A stretch of DNA of 64,000 nucleotides, taken from NCBI RefSeq assembly GCF_008932435.1, contig NZ_WBWE01000014.1, positions 62,001 through 126,000 of the forward strand, in the 5' to 3' direction. The DNA is from Brucella pseudintermedia (GTDB lineage: Bacteria > Pseudomonadota > Alphaproteobacteria > Rhizobiales > Rhizobiaceae). A program made the translations under genes and the position numbers. Below, in pieces: positions 8,686 through 17,248 of the stretch. The stretch's first letter is position 1. Every line of letters begins with the position of its first letter. The notes below the pieces were generated by a model that had not been told where the DNA came from, did not search any database, and worked only from the letters and a program-made list of their open reading frames with translations.

Positions 8686-9246
8686 ATGAAGATCAATGGT
8701 AACGAAATCCGCCCCGGCAATGTCATCGAACATGCTGGCGGCCTGTGGGTTGCGGTCAAGACCAATGCCGTCAAGCCAGGCAAGGGCGGCGCCTATAATC
8801 AGGTCGAACTGAAGAACCTTATCAACGGCACCAAGCTTAACGAACGTTTCCGCGCCGCTGAAACCGTCGAGCGCGTTCGTCTGGAGCAGAAGGATTTCTC
8901 GTTCCTCTACGAACAGGGCGACGCGCTGATCTTCATGGACACCGAAACCTACGAACAGCTTGAGCTGGCCAAGGATTTCGTTGGCGACCGCGCTGCCTTC
9001 CTGCAGGACGGCATGATGGTCACCGTCGAACTTTACGAAGAAAAGCCGATCGGCATCCGCCTGCCGGATCAGGTCACTCTCGCCATCACCGAAGCCGATC
9101 CGGTCGTCAAGGGCCAGACCGCCGCTTCGTCCTACAAGCCGGCTGTGCTTGAAAACGGCATCCGCATCCTCGTTCCGCCGTTCATCGAATCGGGCGAACG
9201 CGTGATCGTGGACACCAACGAACTGACCTACGTCAGCCGCGCCTGA
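8686..9246 (+). CDS. efp: Translation elongation factor P
   Basis: 186 residues starting [16 protein letters not shown]; an upstream in-frame ATG at 8638 would add a non-conserved tail. The three beta-barrel domains of EF-P are present. The loop [10 protein letters not shown] carries the conserved lysine (K33, equivalent to the modified Lys34 of E. coli). EF-P enters the ribosomal E site and relieves stalling at polyproline stretches. No lysine-modification gene (epmA/epmB) is adjacent in this window. A GC-rich hairpin (9264-9286) follows. suhB follows in the same direction after 194 bp. Confidence 0.96.
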   Translation: MKINGNEIRPGNVIEHAGGLWVAVKTNAVKPGKGGAYNQVELKNLINGTKLNERFRAAETVERVRLEQKDFSFLYEQGDALIFMDTETYEQLELAKDFVGDRAAFLQDGMMVTVELYEEKPIGIRLPDQVTLAITEADPVVKGQTAASSYKPAVLENGIRILVPPFIESGERVIVDTNELTYVSRA

Positions 9247-9263
9247 TCCGTCTTGGACTTTGG

Positions 9264-9286
9264 CGGCGTCCTCCGGGACGCCGCAT
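9264..9286 (+). terminator. Hairpin after efp
   Basis: GCGGCGTCC-TCCG-GGACGCCGC, a perfect nine-base-pair stem shortly after the efp stop. It lacks a T tract, so it may be an RNA-stability structure rather than an efficient terminator. Confidence 0.45.
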
Positions 9287-9440
9287 GTCGTATCACTGCG
9301 ACCGTTCTTTCTCAGATCGCTCAATTCCCCGACCGCCCACCGCACATGTTTGTGGCTGGACGTTCGCCCCCTCTTTTTACTAACTGCGTGATCCCTCTCC
9401 CAAATCCACGCTTCGGGATCGTGCTTACAAGGACAATGAA

Positions 9441-10232
9441 ATGGCCCGCTCAGCCCTTCTCAACGTTATGGTACAGGCCGCTATGAAGGCCGGCCGCAGC
9501 CTCGCCCGCGATTTTGGCGAAGTCCAGAATCTTCAGGTTTCCCTCAAGGGCCCCGGCGACTATGTCAGCCAGGCGGACCGCCGCGCCGAAAAGATCGTCT
9601 ACACGGAATTGAGCCGCGCCCGCCCGGATTACGGCTTCCTGATGGAAGAATCCGGCGAGATCGAAGCCAAGGACGGACAGCATCGCTGGCTGGTCGATCC
9701 TCTGGACGGCACCACGAATTTCCTGCACGGCATTCCATTCTTCGCAGTGTCCATCGCGCTTGAGCGGCAGGGACAGATCGTGGCTGGCGTCATCTACAAT
9801 CCGGCCATGGACGAGCTTTACACCGCAGAACGCGGCGGCGGCGCATTCCTCAACGACCGTCGCCTGCGCGTCGCGTCGCGCAACAAGCTGGTCGATTCCG
9901 TCATCGGAACGGGCATCCCGCATCTGGGTCGCGGCCATCACGGCCATTATCTGGTCGAACTGCGCAACGTCATGGCCGAAACCGCAGGCATTCGTCGCAT
10001 GGGTGCTGTCGCGCTCGATCTGGCCTATGTCGCGGGCGGTCGCCTCGACGGTTTCTGGGAAGACGGCATGCACCCCTGGGATCTCGGCGCAGGTATGCTG
10101 ATGATCCGCGAAGCCGGCGGCTTCGTCTCGGACAAGAAGGGCGGGCAGGATATTTTCGGCACGAAAACCATCGTCGCTGGCAATGAGATCATTCAGAAAG
10201 CCTTGCTGAAGACGATCAACAAGCCGATCTGA
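9441..10232 (+). CDS. suhB: Inositol monophosphatase family protein SuhB
   Basis: 263 residues with all metal and phosphate motifs of the inositol monophosphatase family: LMEESGE, WLVDPLDGTTNFLHGIPFF (metal-binding D-P-L-D) and the C-terminal MHPWDLGAGMLMIREAGG. The family hydrolyses inositol-1-phosphate; in enterobacteria SuhB also binds RNA polymerase and aids rRNA antitermination. The start is supported by AAGGA seven bases upstream. It is followed by a stem with a short T run (10261-10298). Confidence 0.92.
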   Translation: MARSALLNVMVQAAMKAGRSLARDFGEVQNLQVSLKGPGDYVSQADRRAEKIVYTELSRARPDYGFLMEESGEIEAKDGQHRWLVDPLDGTTNFLHGIPFFAVSIALERQGQIVAGVIYNPAMDELYTAERGGGAFLNDRRLRVASRNKLVDSVIGTGIPHLGRGHHGHYLVELRNVMAETAGIRRMGAVALDLAYVAGGRLDGFWEDGMHPWDLGAGMLMIREAGGFVSDKKGGQDIFGTKTIVAGNEIIQKALLKTINKPI

Positions 10233-10260
10233 TTTCAGAGCGCGTTCCGGGCTTTTAAAT

Positions 10261-10298
10261 CAGCGCGTCGCATGAAAGCGGCGCGCTGAAGCATTTTT
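10261..10298 (+). terminator. Probable terminator of suhB
   Basis: CAGCGCG (10261-10267) pairs with CGCGCTG (10282-10288) and is followed by GCATTTTTG. Confidence 0.55.
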
Positions 10299-10386
10299 GC
10301 CTTCATTATTTCGTAACCAGACGATTCCGCTTCACGAATTAATGAAGTAGGCTCCAGTTCAAACACGCGACCATGGAGCGCAGCGC

Positions 10387-11424
10387 ATGAGCGATTTGAG
10401 ACTTTCCCGGGACCGTCTGGATGAGGGACGCGATTACGACCCCTACCGCTTGTCGAGCCCGCGCGTCGTCATTCTCTCCATGGTGATCTTCCTCATCATC
10501 GTCGCCTTTCTGGCTGCGATCCTGATGCGCCAGATCCATACGTTTTTCGTCACCAATCCCGGCCTTAACGGGCTTATCCTGGGCGTTCTGCTGGTTGGCA
10601 TCCTGCTCGCTTTCGGGCAGGTGCTGCGGCTACTGCCGGAAATCCGCTGGGTCAATTCCTTCCGCGAGGGCGACCGCGACAACGCCACGCGACCGCCCGT
10701 CCTGCTCGCGCCGATGCGCGCACTCATCGGCCGCCGCCAGTCGATGGCGCTTTCCACTGCCTCCATGCGCTCGATCCTCGATTCCATCGCGACGCGTCTG
10801 GATGAAAGCCGCGATATATCGCGCTATCTGATCGGGCTCCTGGTGTTTCTGGGCCTCCTTGGTACCTTCTGGGGGCTTCTGGAAACCGTCGGCTCCATCG
10901 GGCGCACCATCCAGACCCTCGACCCCAATTCTGGCAGCACCGGCGACGTTCTCGATGCCCTGAAAGCCGGATTGCAGGCCCCGCTTTCCGGCATGGGCAC
11001 GGCTTTCTCATCCTCGCTGTTCGGTCTTTCCGGTTCGCTGATCCTCGGCTTCCTCGACCTTCAGGCGGGCCGCGCGCAGAACCGTTTCTATACGGAGCTG
11101 GAAAACTGGCTTTCCTCCGTCACTGACCTTGGTTCGGACCTGTCCGGCGATCATCATGGCGGCACGGAAGAAATCCGCGTTCTGGCGGACCGGCTGCAAA
11201 ACCTGCATGGTGGCGATGCATCGACCCAGCGCACCACAGCGGCCCTTGCCAATCTTGCCGAAGGCATACAGGGCCTCGTCAAGAACATGCGCAACGAACA
11301 GCAGATCATGCGCGACTGGGTGGAAAAACAGGCGGACGAGCAGAAGGCTATCCGCCATACGCTCGACCGTCTGACCAAGGCTATCGGCGAACGGCAGCAC
11401 AATCGCAGCGACAAGCCGGAGTAA
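10387..11424 (+). CDS. MotA/TolQ/ExbB-type proton-channel protein of a non-flagellar pair
   Basis: 345 residues. Two N-terminal membrane spans (about 28-50 and 57-78) are followed by a basic loop, then two more spans (about 145-170, YLIGLLVFLGLLGTFWGLLETV, and about 205-230). This is the MotA/ExbB core. A C-terminal cytoplasmic region is predicted helical and charged (NMRNEQQIMRDWVEKQADEQ). It is paired with a MotB/OmpA-like gene six bases downstream. The stand-alone pair is not near any flagellar gene. The four-span layout and helical tail recall ZorA of Zorya defence systems, but no ZorC/D/E is nearby. It is probably a peptidoglycan-anchored motor or envelope stator of unknown use. Confidence 0.8.
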   Translation: MSDLRLSRDRLDEGRDYDPYRLSSPRVVILSMVIFLIIVAFLAAILMRQIHTFFVTNPGLNGLILGVLLVGILLAFGQVLRLLPEIRWVNSFREGDRDNATRPPVLLAPMRALIGRRQSMALSTASMRSILDSIATRLDESRDISRYLIGLLVFLGLLGTFWGLLETVGSIGRTIQTLDPNSGSTGDVLDALKAGLQAPLSGMGTAFSSSLFGLSGSLILGFLDLQAGRAQNRFYTELENWLSSVTDLGSDLSGDHHGGTEEIRVLADRLQNLHGGDASTQRTTAALANLAEGIQGLVKNMRNEQQIMRDWVEKQADEQKAIRHTLDRLTKAIGERQHNRSDKPE

Positions 11425-11430
11425 GACGCC

Positions 11431-12462
11431 ATGGCTCTTGCCCGCAACCGCCGCTCACAAAGGCATGTCGATTACTGGCCGGGCTTCGTTGACGCGCTGA
11501 CGACGCTGCTGCTCGCCATCATGTTCCTGCTAACCGTCTTCGTGCTGGCGCAATTTCTGCTCAGCCGGGAAGTGAATAACAAGGACAGTGTTCTTGCGCG
11601 CCTCAATAGCCAGATACAGGAACTGACCCAGCTCCTGTCGCTGGAACGCAGCAATTCGCAGGACATGCAGGACACCATCGCCAATCTGCAAGCGTCGCTT
11701 TCCACAGCCGAAAGCGAGCGCTCGCGCCTGCAAAGCCTGTTGAACGCAGGCAGCGGCGCGGGCGCTGCCGCCGAAAAGCGCGCTGGCGAATTATCCGAAA
11801 GCCTTGAAGCGGAAAAGCAGGTGAGCGCCCGCGCCCTTAGTCAGGTGGAGCTGCTCAATCAGCAGATTTCGGCGCTTCGCCGCCAGATCGCGGCGCTTGA
11901 GGACGCGCTTAACGCTTCTGAAAACCGCGACCGCGAATCGAACGCCAAGATCGCCGATCTCGGCCGTCGTCTGAATGTGGCGCTGGCACAGCGCGTGCAG
12001 GAACTGAACCGCTATCGCTCGGACTTTTTCGGACGCCTGCGCGAAATCCTGTCGGACAAAGAAAACATCCGTATCGTCGGCGACCGTTTCGTCTTCCAAT
12101 CGGAAGTGCTGTTCCCGACCGGCTCGGCCGATATCAATCCGGCTGGTCAGGACGAGATGAAGAAACTCGCCGATGCGGTCAACCAGCTCAATCAGGAAAT
12201 CCCCGACGACATCAACTGGGTGCTGCGCGTCGACGGCCATACGGATAACGTGCCGCTGGCAGGCACCGGACGCTTCCGCGACAACTGGGAGCTTTCATCG
12301 GCCCGTGCCACCGCCGTGGTCAAGTTCCTGATTGCAAATGGCGTCCCGGCCAACCGGCTCGTTGCCGCGGGTTTCGGGGAATACCAGCCGCTCGACGCCT
12401 CCGACACGCCGGATGCCCGCGCCAAAAACCGGCGCATCGAGCTGAAATTGACCGAACGATAG
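11431..12462 (+). CDS. MotB-like OmpA-domain protein with coiled coil
   Basis: 343 residues in three parts. One N-terminal membrane helix (about 20-42) begins VDALTTLLLAIMFLLTVFVL; D21 matches the proton-binding aspartate of MotB. A long coiled coil follows (about 48-190, heptad-rich with many Gln, Leu and Glu). A C-terminal OmpA-like peptidoglycan-binding domain (about 210-343) carries VDGHTDNVPL and the NRRIELKL ending. It would form the stator partner of the preceding MotA-like protein, with the coiled coil spanning the periplasm. A terminator-like stem follows. Confidence 0.85.
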   Translation: MALARNRRSQRHVDYWPGFVDALTTLLLAIMFLLTVFVLAQFLLSREVNNKDSVLARLNSQIQELTQLLSLERSNSQDMQDTIANLQASLSTAESERSRLQSLLNAGSGAGAAAEKRAGELSESLEAEKQVSARALSQVELLNQQISALRRQIAALEDALNASENRDRESNAKIADLGRRLNVALAQRVQELNRYRSDFFGRLREILSDKENIRIVGDRFVFQSEVLFPTGSADINPAGQDEMKKLADAVNQLNQEIPDDINWVLRVDGHTDNVPLAGTGRFRDNWELSSARATAVVKFLIANGVPANRLVAAGFGEYQPLDASDTPDARAKNRRIELKLTER

Positions 12463-12469
12463 GATGAGA

Positions 12470-12493
12470 ACGGGAAGGCAAAGCCTTTCCCGT
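12470..12493. terminator. Stem between the MotB-like gene and the convergent ABC exporter
   Basis: CGGGAAGGC-AAA-GCCTTTCCCG, nearly perfect, between two converging genes, so it can serve either strand. Confidence 0.5.
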
Positions 12494-14319
12494 CATTTCA
12501 TGGCAAAGGCTTCCGCGCCCGCATCGAATTGCAGCTTGGCGAGGCGGGCGTAGATGCCGCCCTTTTCGACAAGGCTTTGGTGCGTACCCTCTTCGACAAT
12601 ATGGCCATGGTCGAGCACGAGAATGCGGTCGGCCTTGAGCACGGTCGCAAGGCGATGCGCGACGACAAGCGTCGTACGGTCTGCCATCAGGCCATCGAGG
12701 GCCTTTTGCACCAGCATTTCGCTTTCAGCGTCAAGCGCCGATGTCGCCTCATCGAGCAGAAGGATGGGCGCGCCGCGCAGGATGGCCCGCGCGATGGCGA
12801 TACGCTGGCGCTGTCCGCCTGAAAGCGTCACGCCGCGTTCGCCCACTTCCGTATCATAGCCCTTGTCGAGCGCCATGATGAAATCATGCGCAAGGGCGGC
12901 CTTCGCCGCCGCCACGATTTCCTCATCGCTCGCGCCCGGCCTGCCAAAGGCGATGTTTTCGCGCACGCTTGCTGCGAAAATCGCCACGTCCTGCGGCACG
13001 GTTGCTATGCCTGCGCGAACGGCCTGCGGATCGGCATCGGGCAAGGCCACGCCGTCAATCAGTATCCTGCCGGATTGCGGATCGTAATAGCGCATGACGA
13101 GCGCAAAGATCGTGCTTTTGCCTGCACCGGACGGACCGACAATGGCAACCGTCTCACCGGGTTTTACCGTGAAGCTGACGCCATTCAGTGACGGCGCATC
13201 AGGCCGCGTCGGATAGGAGAAGTGCACCGACTCGAACACGATCTCGCCGCGTGGCGGCACCGGCATGGCAACGGGCTTCAAAGGCGCGGCAATGCCCGGC
13301 TGCTCATCGAGAATTTCGACAAGCCGCTCCGTTGCGCCTGCGGCCTGCGCCAGCTCTCCGCCCACTTCCGACAAAGCCCCGAAGGAACTGCCCGCGAAAA
13401 CGGCATAAAGCACGAATTGGCCGAGCGTACCGGCTGACATCGTACCGGCCAGCACATCACGCGAACCGAACCACAGCACGGCCACGATACTGGAGAAGAT
13501 CAGGAAAATAGCGAAAGCCGTCAGAATGGCCCTCGCCTGAATGGAAGAGCGCGCTGCCTGGAAAGATTTTTCCACCGCGCTGCCAAACCGCCCCACCACC
13601 ATCTTCTCGTTGGTGAAGGCTTGCAAGGTGCGCATCGCGCCAATCTGTTCGCTGGCATAGGCATTGGCCTTTGCCAGCATGTCCTGCGTCATGCGCGAGC
13701 GCCGCCGTACGGAGCGTCCGAAGGCGATCAGGGGAATGACAATGACCGGGATTGCCGCGATAACCAGCGCGGAAAGTTTTGGGCTCGTGACAACCATCAT
13801 CGCCAGCGCGCCGACGCCCAGAATCATATTGCGCAGCGCCACGGACGCCGTAGCGCCGACCACGGACTTGATCTGCACCGTGTCGGATGACAGGCGCGAG
13901 ACGATTTCTCCCGACTGCGACCGGTCGAAAAATTCCGGCGAAAGCGCCGTCACATGCGAAAACACTGCATTGCGCAAATCCGCCACCACCCGCTCACCGA
14001 GCGAGATCACGAAGAAATAGCGCAGGCCCGATGCCAGCGCGAGAACGAGCGCCAACGCTACGAGCATACCGAAGTAATTGTTGACGAAGATCGCATTCGA
14101 GCCGGTGAAGCCATGGTCGATCATGCGGCGCAGCGCGACCGGCACGGCAAGGGTCGTCACCGCAGCCAGCACCAGCGAAAAGAGCGCACCTGCAACCAGC
14201 CCCTTATAGGGCGCGAGGAAGGGCCCCATTCTCTTGAGCGGCTTCAGCGAGCGGCGTTTGCGATTTTCATTTGCAGTCAATTCGTGATTCATATCAATTT
14301 CAGTATCCCGGTCGGCCAT
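12493..14319 (-). CDS. ABC-type exporter, fused membrane and ATPase domains
   Basis: About 608 residues from MADRDTEIDM; the frame stays open to 14421 and a further ATG lies at 14292, and none of these starts has a strong ribosome site. The N-terminal half has six membrane helices of the type I exporter fold. The C-terminal half has Walker A (GPSGAGKS), the Q-loop, the signature LSGGQRQR and Walker B ILLLDEATSALDAES. The domain order and length fit MsbA/LmrA-type homodimeric exporters of lipids or drugs. The substrate cannot be told from sequence. Confidence 0.88.
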   Translation of the reverse strand: MADRDTEIDMNHELTANENRKRRSLKPLKRMGPFLAPYKGLVAGALFSLVLAAVTTLAVPVALRRMIDHGFTGSNAIFVNNYFGMLVALALVLALASGLRYFFVISLGERVVADLRNAVFSHVTALSPEFFDRSQSGEIVSRLSSDTVQIKSVVGATASVALRNMILGVGALAMMVVTSPKLSALVIAAIPVIVIPLIAFGRSVRRRSRMTQDMLAKANAYASEQIGAMRTLQAFTNEKMVVGRFGSAVEKSFQAARSSIQARAILTAFAIFLIFSSIVAVLWFGSRDVLAGTMSAGTLGQFVLYAVFAGSSFGALSEVGGELAQAAGATERLVEILDEQPGIAAPLKPVAMPVPPRGEIVFESVHFSYPTRPDAPSLNGVSFTVKPGETVAIVGPSGAGKSTIFALVMRYYDPQSGRILIDGVALPDADPQAVRAGIATVPQDVAIFAASVRENIAFGRPGASDEEIVAAAKAALAHDFIMALDKGYDTEVGERGVTLSGGQRQRIAIARAILRGAPILLLDEATSALDAESEMLVQKALDGLMADRTTLVVAHRLATVLKADRILVLDHGHIVEEGTHQSLVEKGGIYARLAKLQFDAGAEAFAMK

Positions 14320-14490
14320 TCTTGTGTTTGCGCCCTTGTTATTACCGTGCGCCTGATGTATAGGCTCGCCAACCCTTTTGGAAGCCGTTGCCGGTAGGTA
14401 ATGGGTCTTCATATCTGCCATTGGGCGAAAGTGCCGCAGTTTCGATAGTCAAGGCTGCGCTTTTCACCCCAGACTTTCAGGATTGAGAAG

Positions 14491-14712
14491 ATGAAAGCCA
14501 ATATCCATCCCGACTACCACACCATCAAGGTCGTGATGACCGATGGCACCGAATACACGACCCGCTCGACCTGGGGCAAGGAAGGCGATACGATGAACCT
14601 CGATATCGACCCGACCACCCATCCGGCCTGGACGGGCGGCTCGCAGACCCTGCTCGATCGCGGCGGTCGCGTTACCAAGTTCAAGAACCGTTTCGGCAAT
14701 CTCGGTATCTAA
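14491..14712 (+). CDS. rpmE: Ribosomal protein L31 (bL31, zinc-free form)
   Basis: 73 residues, [20 protein letters not shown]... ending [11 protein letters not shown]. The CxxC zinc-binding cysteines of the E. coli-type protein are absent, so this is the C-minus form. bL31 bridges the two ribosomal subunits. The gene is single, with a strong terminator 22 bases after its stop. Confidence 0.95.
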   Translation: MKANIHPDYHTIKVVMTDGTEYTTRSTWGKEGDTMNLDIDPTTHPAWTGGSQTLLDRGGRVTKFKNRFGNLGI

Positions 14713-14733
14713 TCCGGTTTGCATGGTTCAAAA

Positions 14734-14756
14734 GCCCCGCTTCGGCGGGGTTTTTT
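14734..14756 (+). terminator. Intrinsic terminator of rpmE
   Basis: CCCCGC-TTCG-GCGGGG followed by TTTTTT, a classic rho-independent terminator with a stable UUCG-type loop. Confidence 0.9.
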
Positions 14757-14782
14757 ATTGCCTGAAATTGGCGGCCCGGCAT

Positions 14783-14809
14783 AAAAAAACTCCCGGACAA
14801 GCCGGGAGT
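14783..14809 (-). terminator. Intrinsic terminator of yebC
   Basis: On the minus strand CTCCCGG-CTTGT-CCGGGAG is followed by TTTTTTT, located 26 bases beyond the yebC stop. Confidence 0.88.
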
Positions 14810-14834
14810 TTCGAAAATCAGTGAGCGTCAGAAA

Positions 14835-15581
14835 TCAGGCGCTCAGCTTTTCCATGACTTCGTCGCTGACTTCGAAATTCGTGTAGACGTTCTGCACGTC
14901 GTCGTCGTCTTCAAGCACGTTGAGAAGCTTGAGAACGGAACGGGCCTTTTCCTCGTCCAGCTCGGTATTGGTCTGCGGCTTCCAGATCGTCTTGATCGAT
15001 TCGGCTTCGCCGAGCGAAGCTTCCAGAGCCTTTGACACGTCGCCGATATCCTCGAAGGCGCAGATGATGACGTGCTCTTCCTCGCCGGACTGCACATCGT
15101 CAGCGCCAGCTTCGATGGCCGCTTCCATAACCTTGTCGGCGTCGCCGACAGTGGCCTTGTAGACGATTTCGCCAACACGGTCGAACATGAAGGACACCGA
15201 ACCGGTTTCGCCCAGCGCGCCGCCCGACTTGGTGAAGGCTGCGCGCACGTTGGATGCCGTGCGGTTGCGGTTGTCCGTCAGCGCTTCCACGATGACCGAT
15301 ACGCCGCCCGGACCGCGACCCTCGTAGCGCACTTCATCATAGTTCTCGCCGTCATTGCCGGCGGCCTTCTTGATGGCGCGCTCGATATTGTCCTTCGGCA
15401 TGGACTGCGCCTTGGCGTTCTGGATCGCCAGACGCAGGCGCGGGTTCATCGCAGGGTCAGGCAAACCCTGCTTGGCGGCGACGGTGATTTCGCGCCCGAG
15501 CTTGGAAAACATTTTCGACCGCACCGCATCCTGACGGCCCTTGCGGTGCATGATATTCTTAAACTGTGAATGGCCGGCCAT
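14835..15581 (-). CDS. yebC: YebC/PmpR family protein (TACO1-like)
   Basis: 248 residues, full length, starting [23 protein letters not shown], the diagnostic N terminus. The family was long described as transcriptional regulators; recent work on bacterial YebC and mitochondrial TACO1 supports a role in translation through difficult proline-rich sequences. That would fit functionally with efp, 6 kb away. It is monocistronic with a good terminator. I give the family name only; the exact role here is not known. Confidence 0.93.
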   Translation of the reverse strand: MAGHSQFKNIMHRKGRQDAVRSKMFSKLGREITVAAKQGLPDPAMNPRLRLAIQNAKAQSMPKDNIERAIKKAAGNDGENYDEVRYEGRGPGGVSVIVEALTDNRNRTASNVRAAFTKSGGALGETGSVSFMFDRVGEIVYKATVGDADKVMEAAIEAGADDVQSGEEEHVIICAFEDIGDVSKALEASLGEAESIKTIWKPQTNTELDEEKARSVLKLLNVLEDDDDVQNVYTNFEVSDEVMEKLSA

Positions 15582-15792
15582 GGCACCCCTGTTCTGTTTA
15601 AAATGCTGCGCACGGAAGCGTCACGCATGAAACAGAGATCAAGCAGAGAGGGCCGCATGTCCGGCCACAGTGCTTTCCGTGCAGAATGGCGGCGTTATAA
15701 GGAATTGCGGCCCATTCGTCCAGCAAAAGCGCCACTAACATCGATTCCCTGTCAATAAAGGCAATATCGCTCGACCCCGCAGGCAAAGAAGA

Positions 15793-15802
15793 TTATCTAT
15801 AA
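15793..15802. promoter_or_regulatory. BioR operator in front of bioR
   Basis: TTATCTATAA is the exact palindromic box bound by BioR in Agrobacterium and Brucella. It ends four bases before the bioR ATG and overlaps a TATAA-like -10 element. This supports autorepression and a very short or absent leader. Confidence 0.85.
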
Positions 15803-15806
15803 ATTC

Positions 15807-16487
15807 ATGATTCAGTCTGCCCACAACATCCCCGGCGAAACCATCGCAGCCCGCATCAGCCGCATCCTGGCCGACCGCATTATCGCGGGCGAAATCGAGC
15901 CCGGCACAAAACTGCGACAGGATCACATCGCCGAAGAATTCGAGACCAGCCATGTGCCGGTCCGCGAAGCGTTCCGGAGGCTTGAGGCCCAGGGCCTCGC
16001 AGTGTCGGAACCGCGCCGCGGTGTCCGGGTCGCGTCCTTCGATATCAGTGAGATCAAGGAAGTGGCGGAAATGCGGGCCGCGCTGGAGGTTCTGGCGCTG
16101 CGCCATGCCGCACCGCACATCACGCAGGCAACGCTTGACGCCGCCGAACAGGCAACGCTTGAAGGCGACAAGTCACGCGATGTCAGAAGCTGGGAAGACG
16201 CCAATCGCCGCTTTCATCGGCTCATACTCGAACCGTGCAAGATGCCGCGCCTGCTCGCCGCAATCGATGATCTTCATGCCGCGAGCGCACGGTTTCTTTT
16301 CGCCACATGGCGTTCGGAATGGGAAGCCCGTACCGACCACGACCACCGCGCCATATTGCAGGCGCTGCGCCAGAACGATGTCGACAGCGCCGCCACGATC
16401 CTCGCCCGGCACGTGCAATGGATCGGACACCGCCCGGTCAAGACAGCATCGGGCAAGACGCGCGATTCGTTCGCGATTGTCGGCTGA
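15807..16487 (+). CDS. bioR: BioR, GntR-family repressor of biotin genes
   Basis: 226 residues: an N-terminal winged helix (AARISRILADRIIAGEIEPGTKLRQDHIAEEFETS, then HVPVREAFRRLEAQGL) and a C-terminal FCD ligand domain with conserved His/Asp-type metal or ligand residues. The DNA context identifies it: TTATCTATAA boxes lie directly before this gene and before bioY. BioR represses biotin synthesis and uptake genes when biotin is sufficient. There is no Shine-Dalgarno before the ATG, and the operator is only four bases away, so a leaderless mRNA is likely. Regulation is inferred from the known BioR regulon. Confidence 0.9.
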   Translation: MIQSAHNIPGETIAARISRILADRIIAGEIEPGTKLRQDHIAEEFETSHVPVREAFRRLEAQGLAVSEPRRGVRVASFDISEIKEVAEMRAALEVLALRHAAPHITQATLDAAEQATLEGDKSRDVRSWEDANRRFHRLILEPCKMPRLLAAIDDLHAASARFLFATWRSEWEARTDHDHRAILQALRQNDVDSAATILARHVQWIGHRPVKTASGKTRDSFAIVG

Positions 16488-16656
16488 CGCCGCCGCATCC
16501 TGCCAACCTGCTTCAAGCGCCCTCCCGCACCGCGCAATTTGATGCGCCGGGAACAGCTCTTGCGCGCAACGTCCACCGCAATGCGCAGTGCTTTTTTTCT
16601 CCACCTCTTGCGTTTATCGTCAGGAGCTTTAAAAATATATAGATCGAATCTCAATT

Positions 16657-16666
16657 TTATCTATAA
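16657..16666. promoter_or_regulatory. BioR operator in front of bioY
   Basis: TTATCTATAA, an exact BioR box, 12 bases before the bioY ATG. A degenerate second copy (ATATAGATCG, 7 of 10 against the reverse box) sits at 16636-16645, so two BioR dimers might bind. Confidence 0.85.
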
Positions 16667-16678
16667 TTAGAGGAAGCC

Positions 16679-17248
16679 ATGACGACTATTTCTCAAACGC
16701 GCCCGTCCTTCAGCCCGCTTAATCTGGAAGCCCGTTCCCCGGCAATGCGCCTTGCAGCCGTTGCATTGGGCACGCTGGTTCTCGCCGTCTCGTCGCAGAT
16801 CGAAGTTCCGATGATCCCGGTCCCGATCACGCTGCAGACCCTGATCGTTCCGCTGATCGGCGCGCTCTATGGCTGGCGCCTTGGCATGGCCACGGTTCTG
16901 GCGTGGCTCGGCGAAGCCATGATGGGCCTGCCGGTTCTGGCTGGCGGCGCGGGCGGCATCGCGCATTTCGCAGGCCCGACCGCTGGCTATCTCGTGTCCT
17001 TCCCGATCATCGCCGCCCTCACCGGCTATCTGGCAGAACGTGGCTGGAACGGCAACCGCGTCGGTCTCGCATTCGTCTCGTTCCTTATGGCCAACGTGAT
17101 CTGTCTCGCTCTGGGTGCGGTCTGGCTTTCGAGCATCATCGGCTTCGAAAAGGCTATCGCCCTCGGCGTGGCGCCTTTCCTCATCGGCGGCCTCATCAAG
17201 TCGGCCCTCGGTGCAGCAATCCTCAAGGCGGCAGCACCAAACCGTTGA
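16679..17248 (+). CDS. bioY: BioY biotin transporter (ECF substrate-binding membrane subunit)
   Basis: 189 residues with six hydrophobic segments and the BioY motifs VPMIPVPITLQTLIVPLIGAL and GAGGIAHFAGPTAGYLVSF. BioY binds and imports biotin, alone or with an ECF energising module (BioMN). Neither bioM nor bioN is adjacent here. A BioR operator precedes it and AGAGGAAG gives a good ribosome site. Its stop overlaps the next gene's TTG start (TTGA). Confidence 0.95.
   Translation: MTTISQTRPSFSPLNLEARSPAMRLAAVALGTLVLAVSSQIEVPMIPVPITLQTLIVPLIGALYGWRLGMATVLAWLGEAMMGLPVLAGGAGGIAHFAGPTAGYLVSFPIIAALTGYLAERGWNGNRVGLAFVSFLMANVICLALGAVWLSSIIGFEKAIALGVAPFLIGGLIKSALGAAILKAAAPNR

Noticed and set aside
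10387-12462. Zorya defence system (ZorA/ZorB-like pair)
   Set aside because: No ZorC, ZorD or ZorE is adjacent, no mobile-element context, and the flanking genes are core. Only the motor-pair resemblance is kept as a finding.
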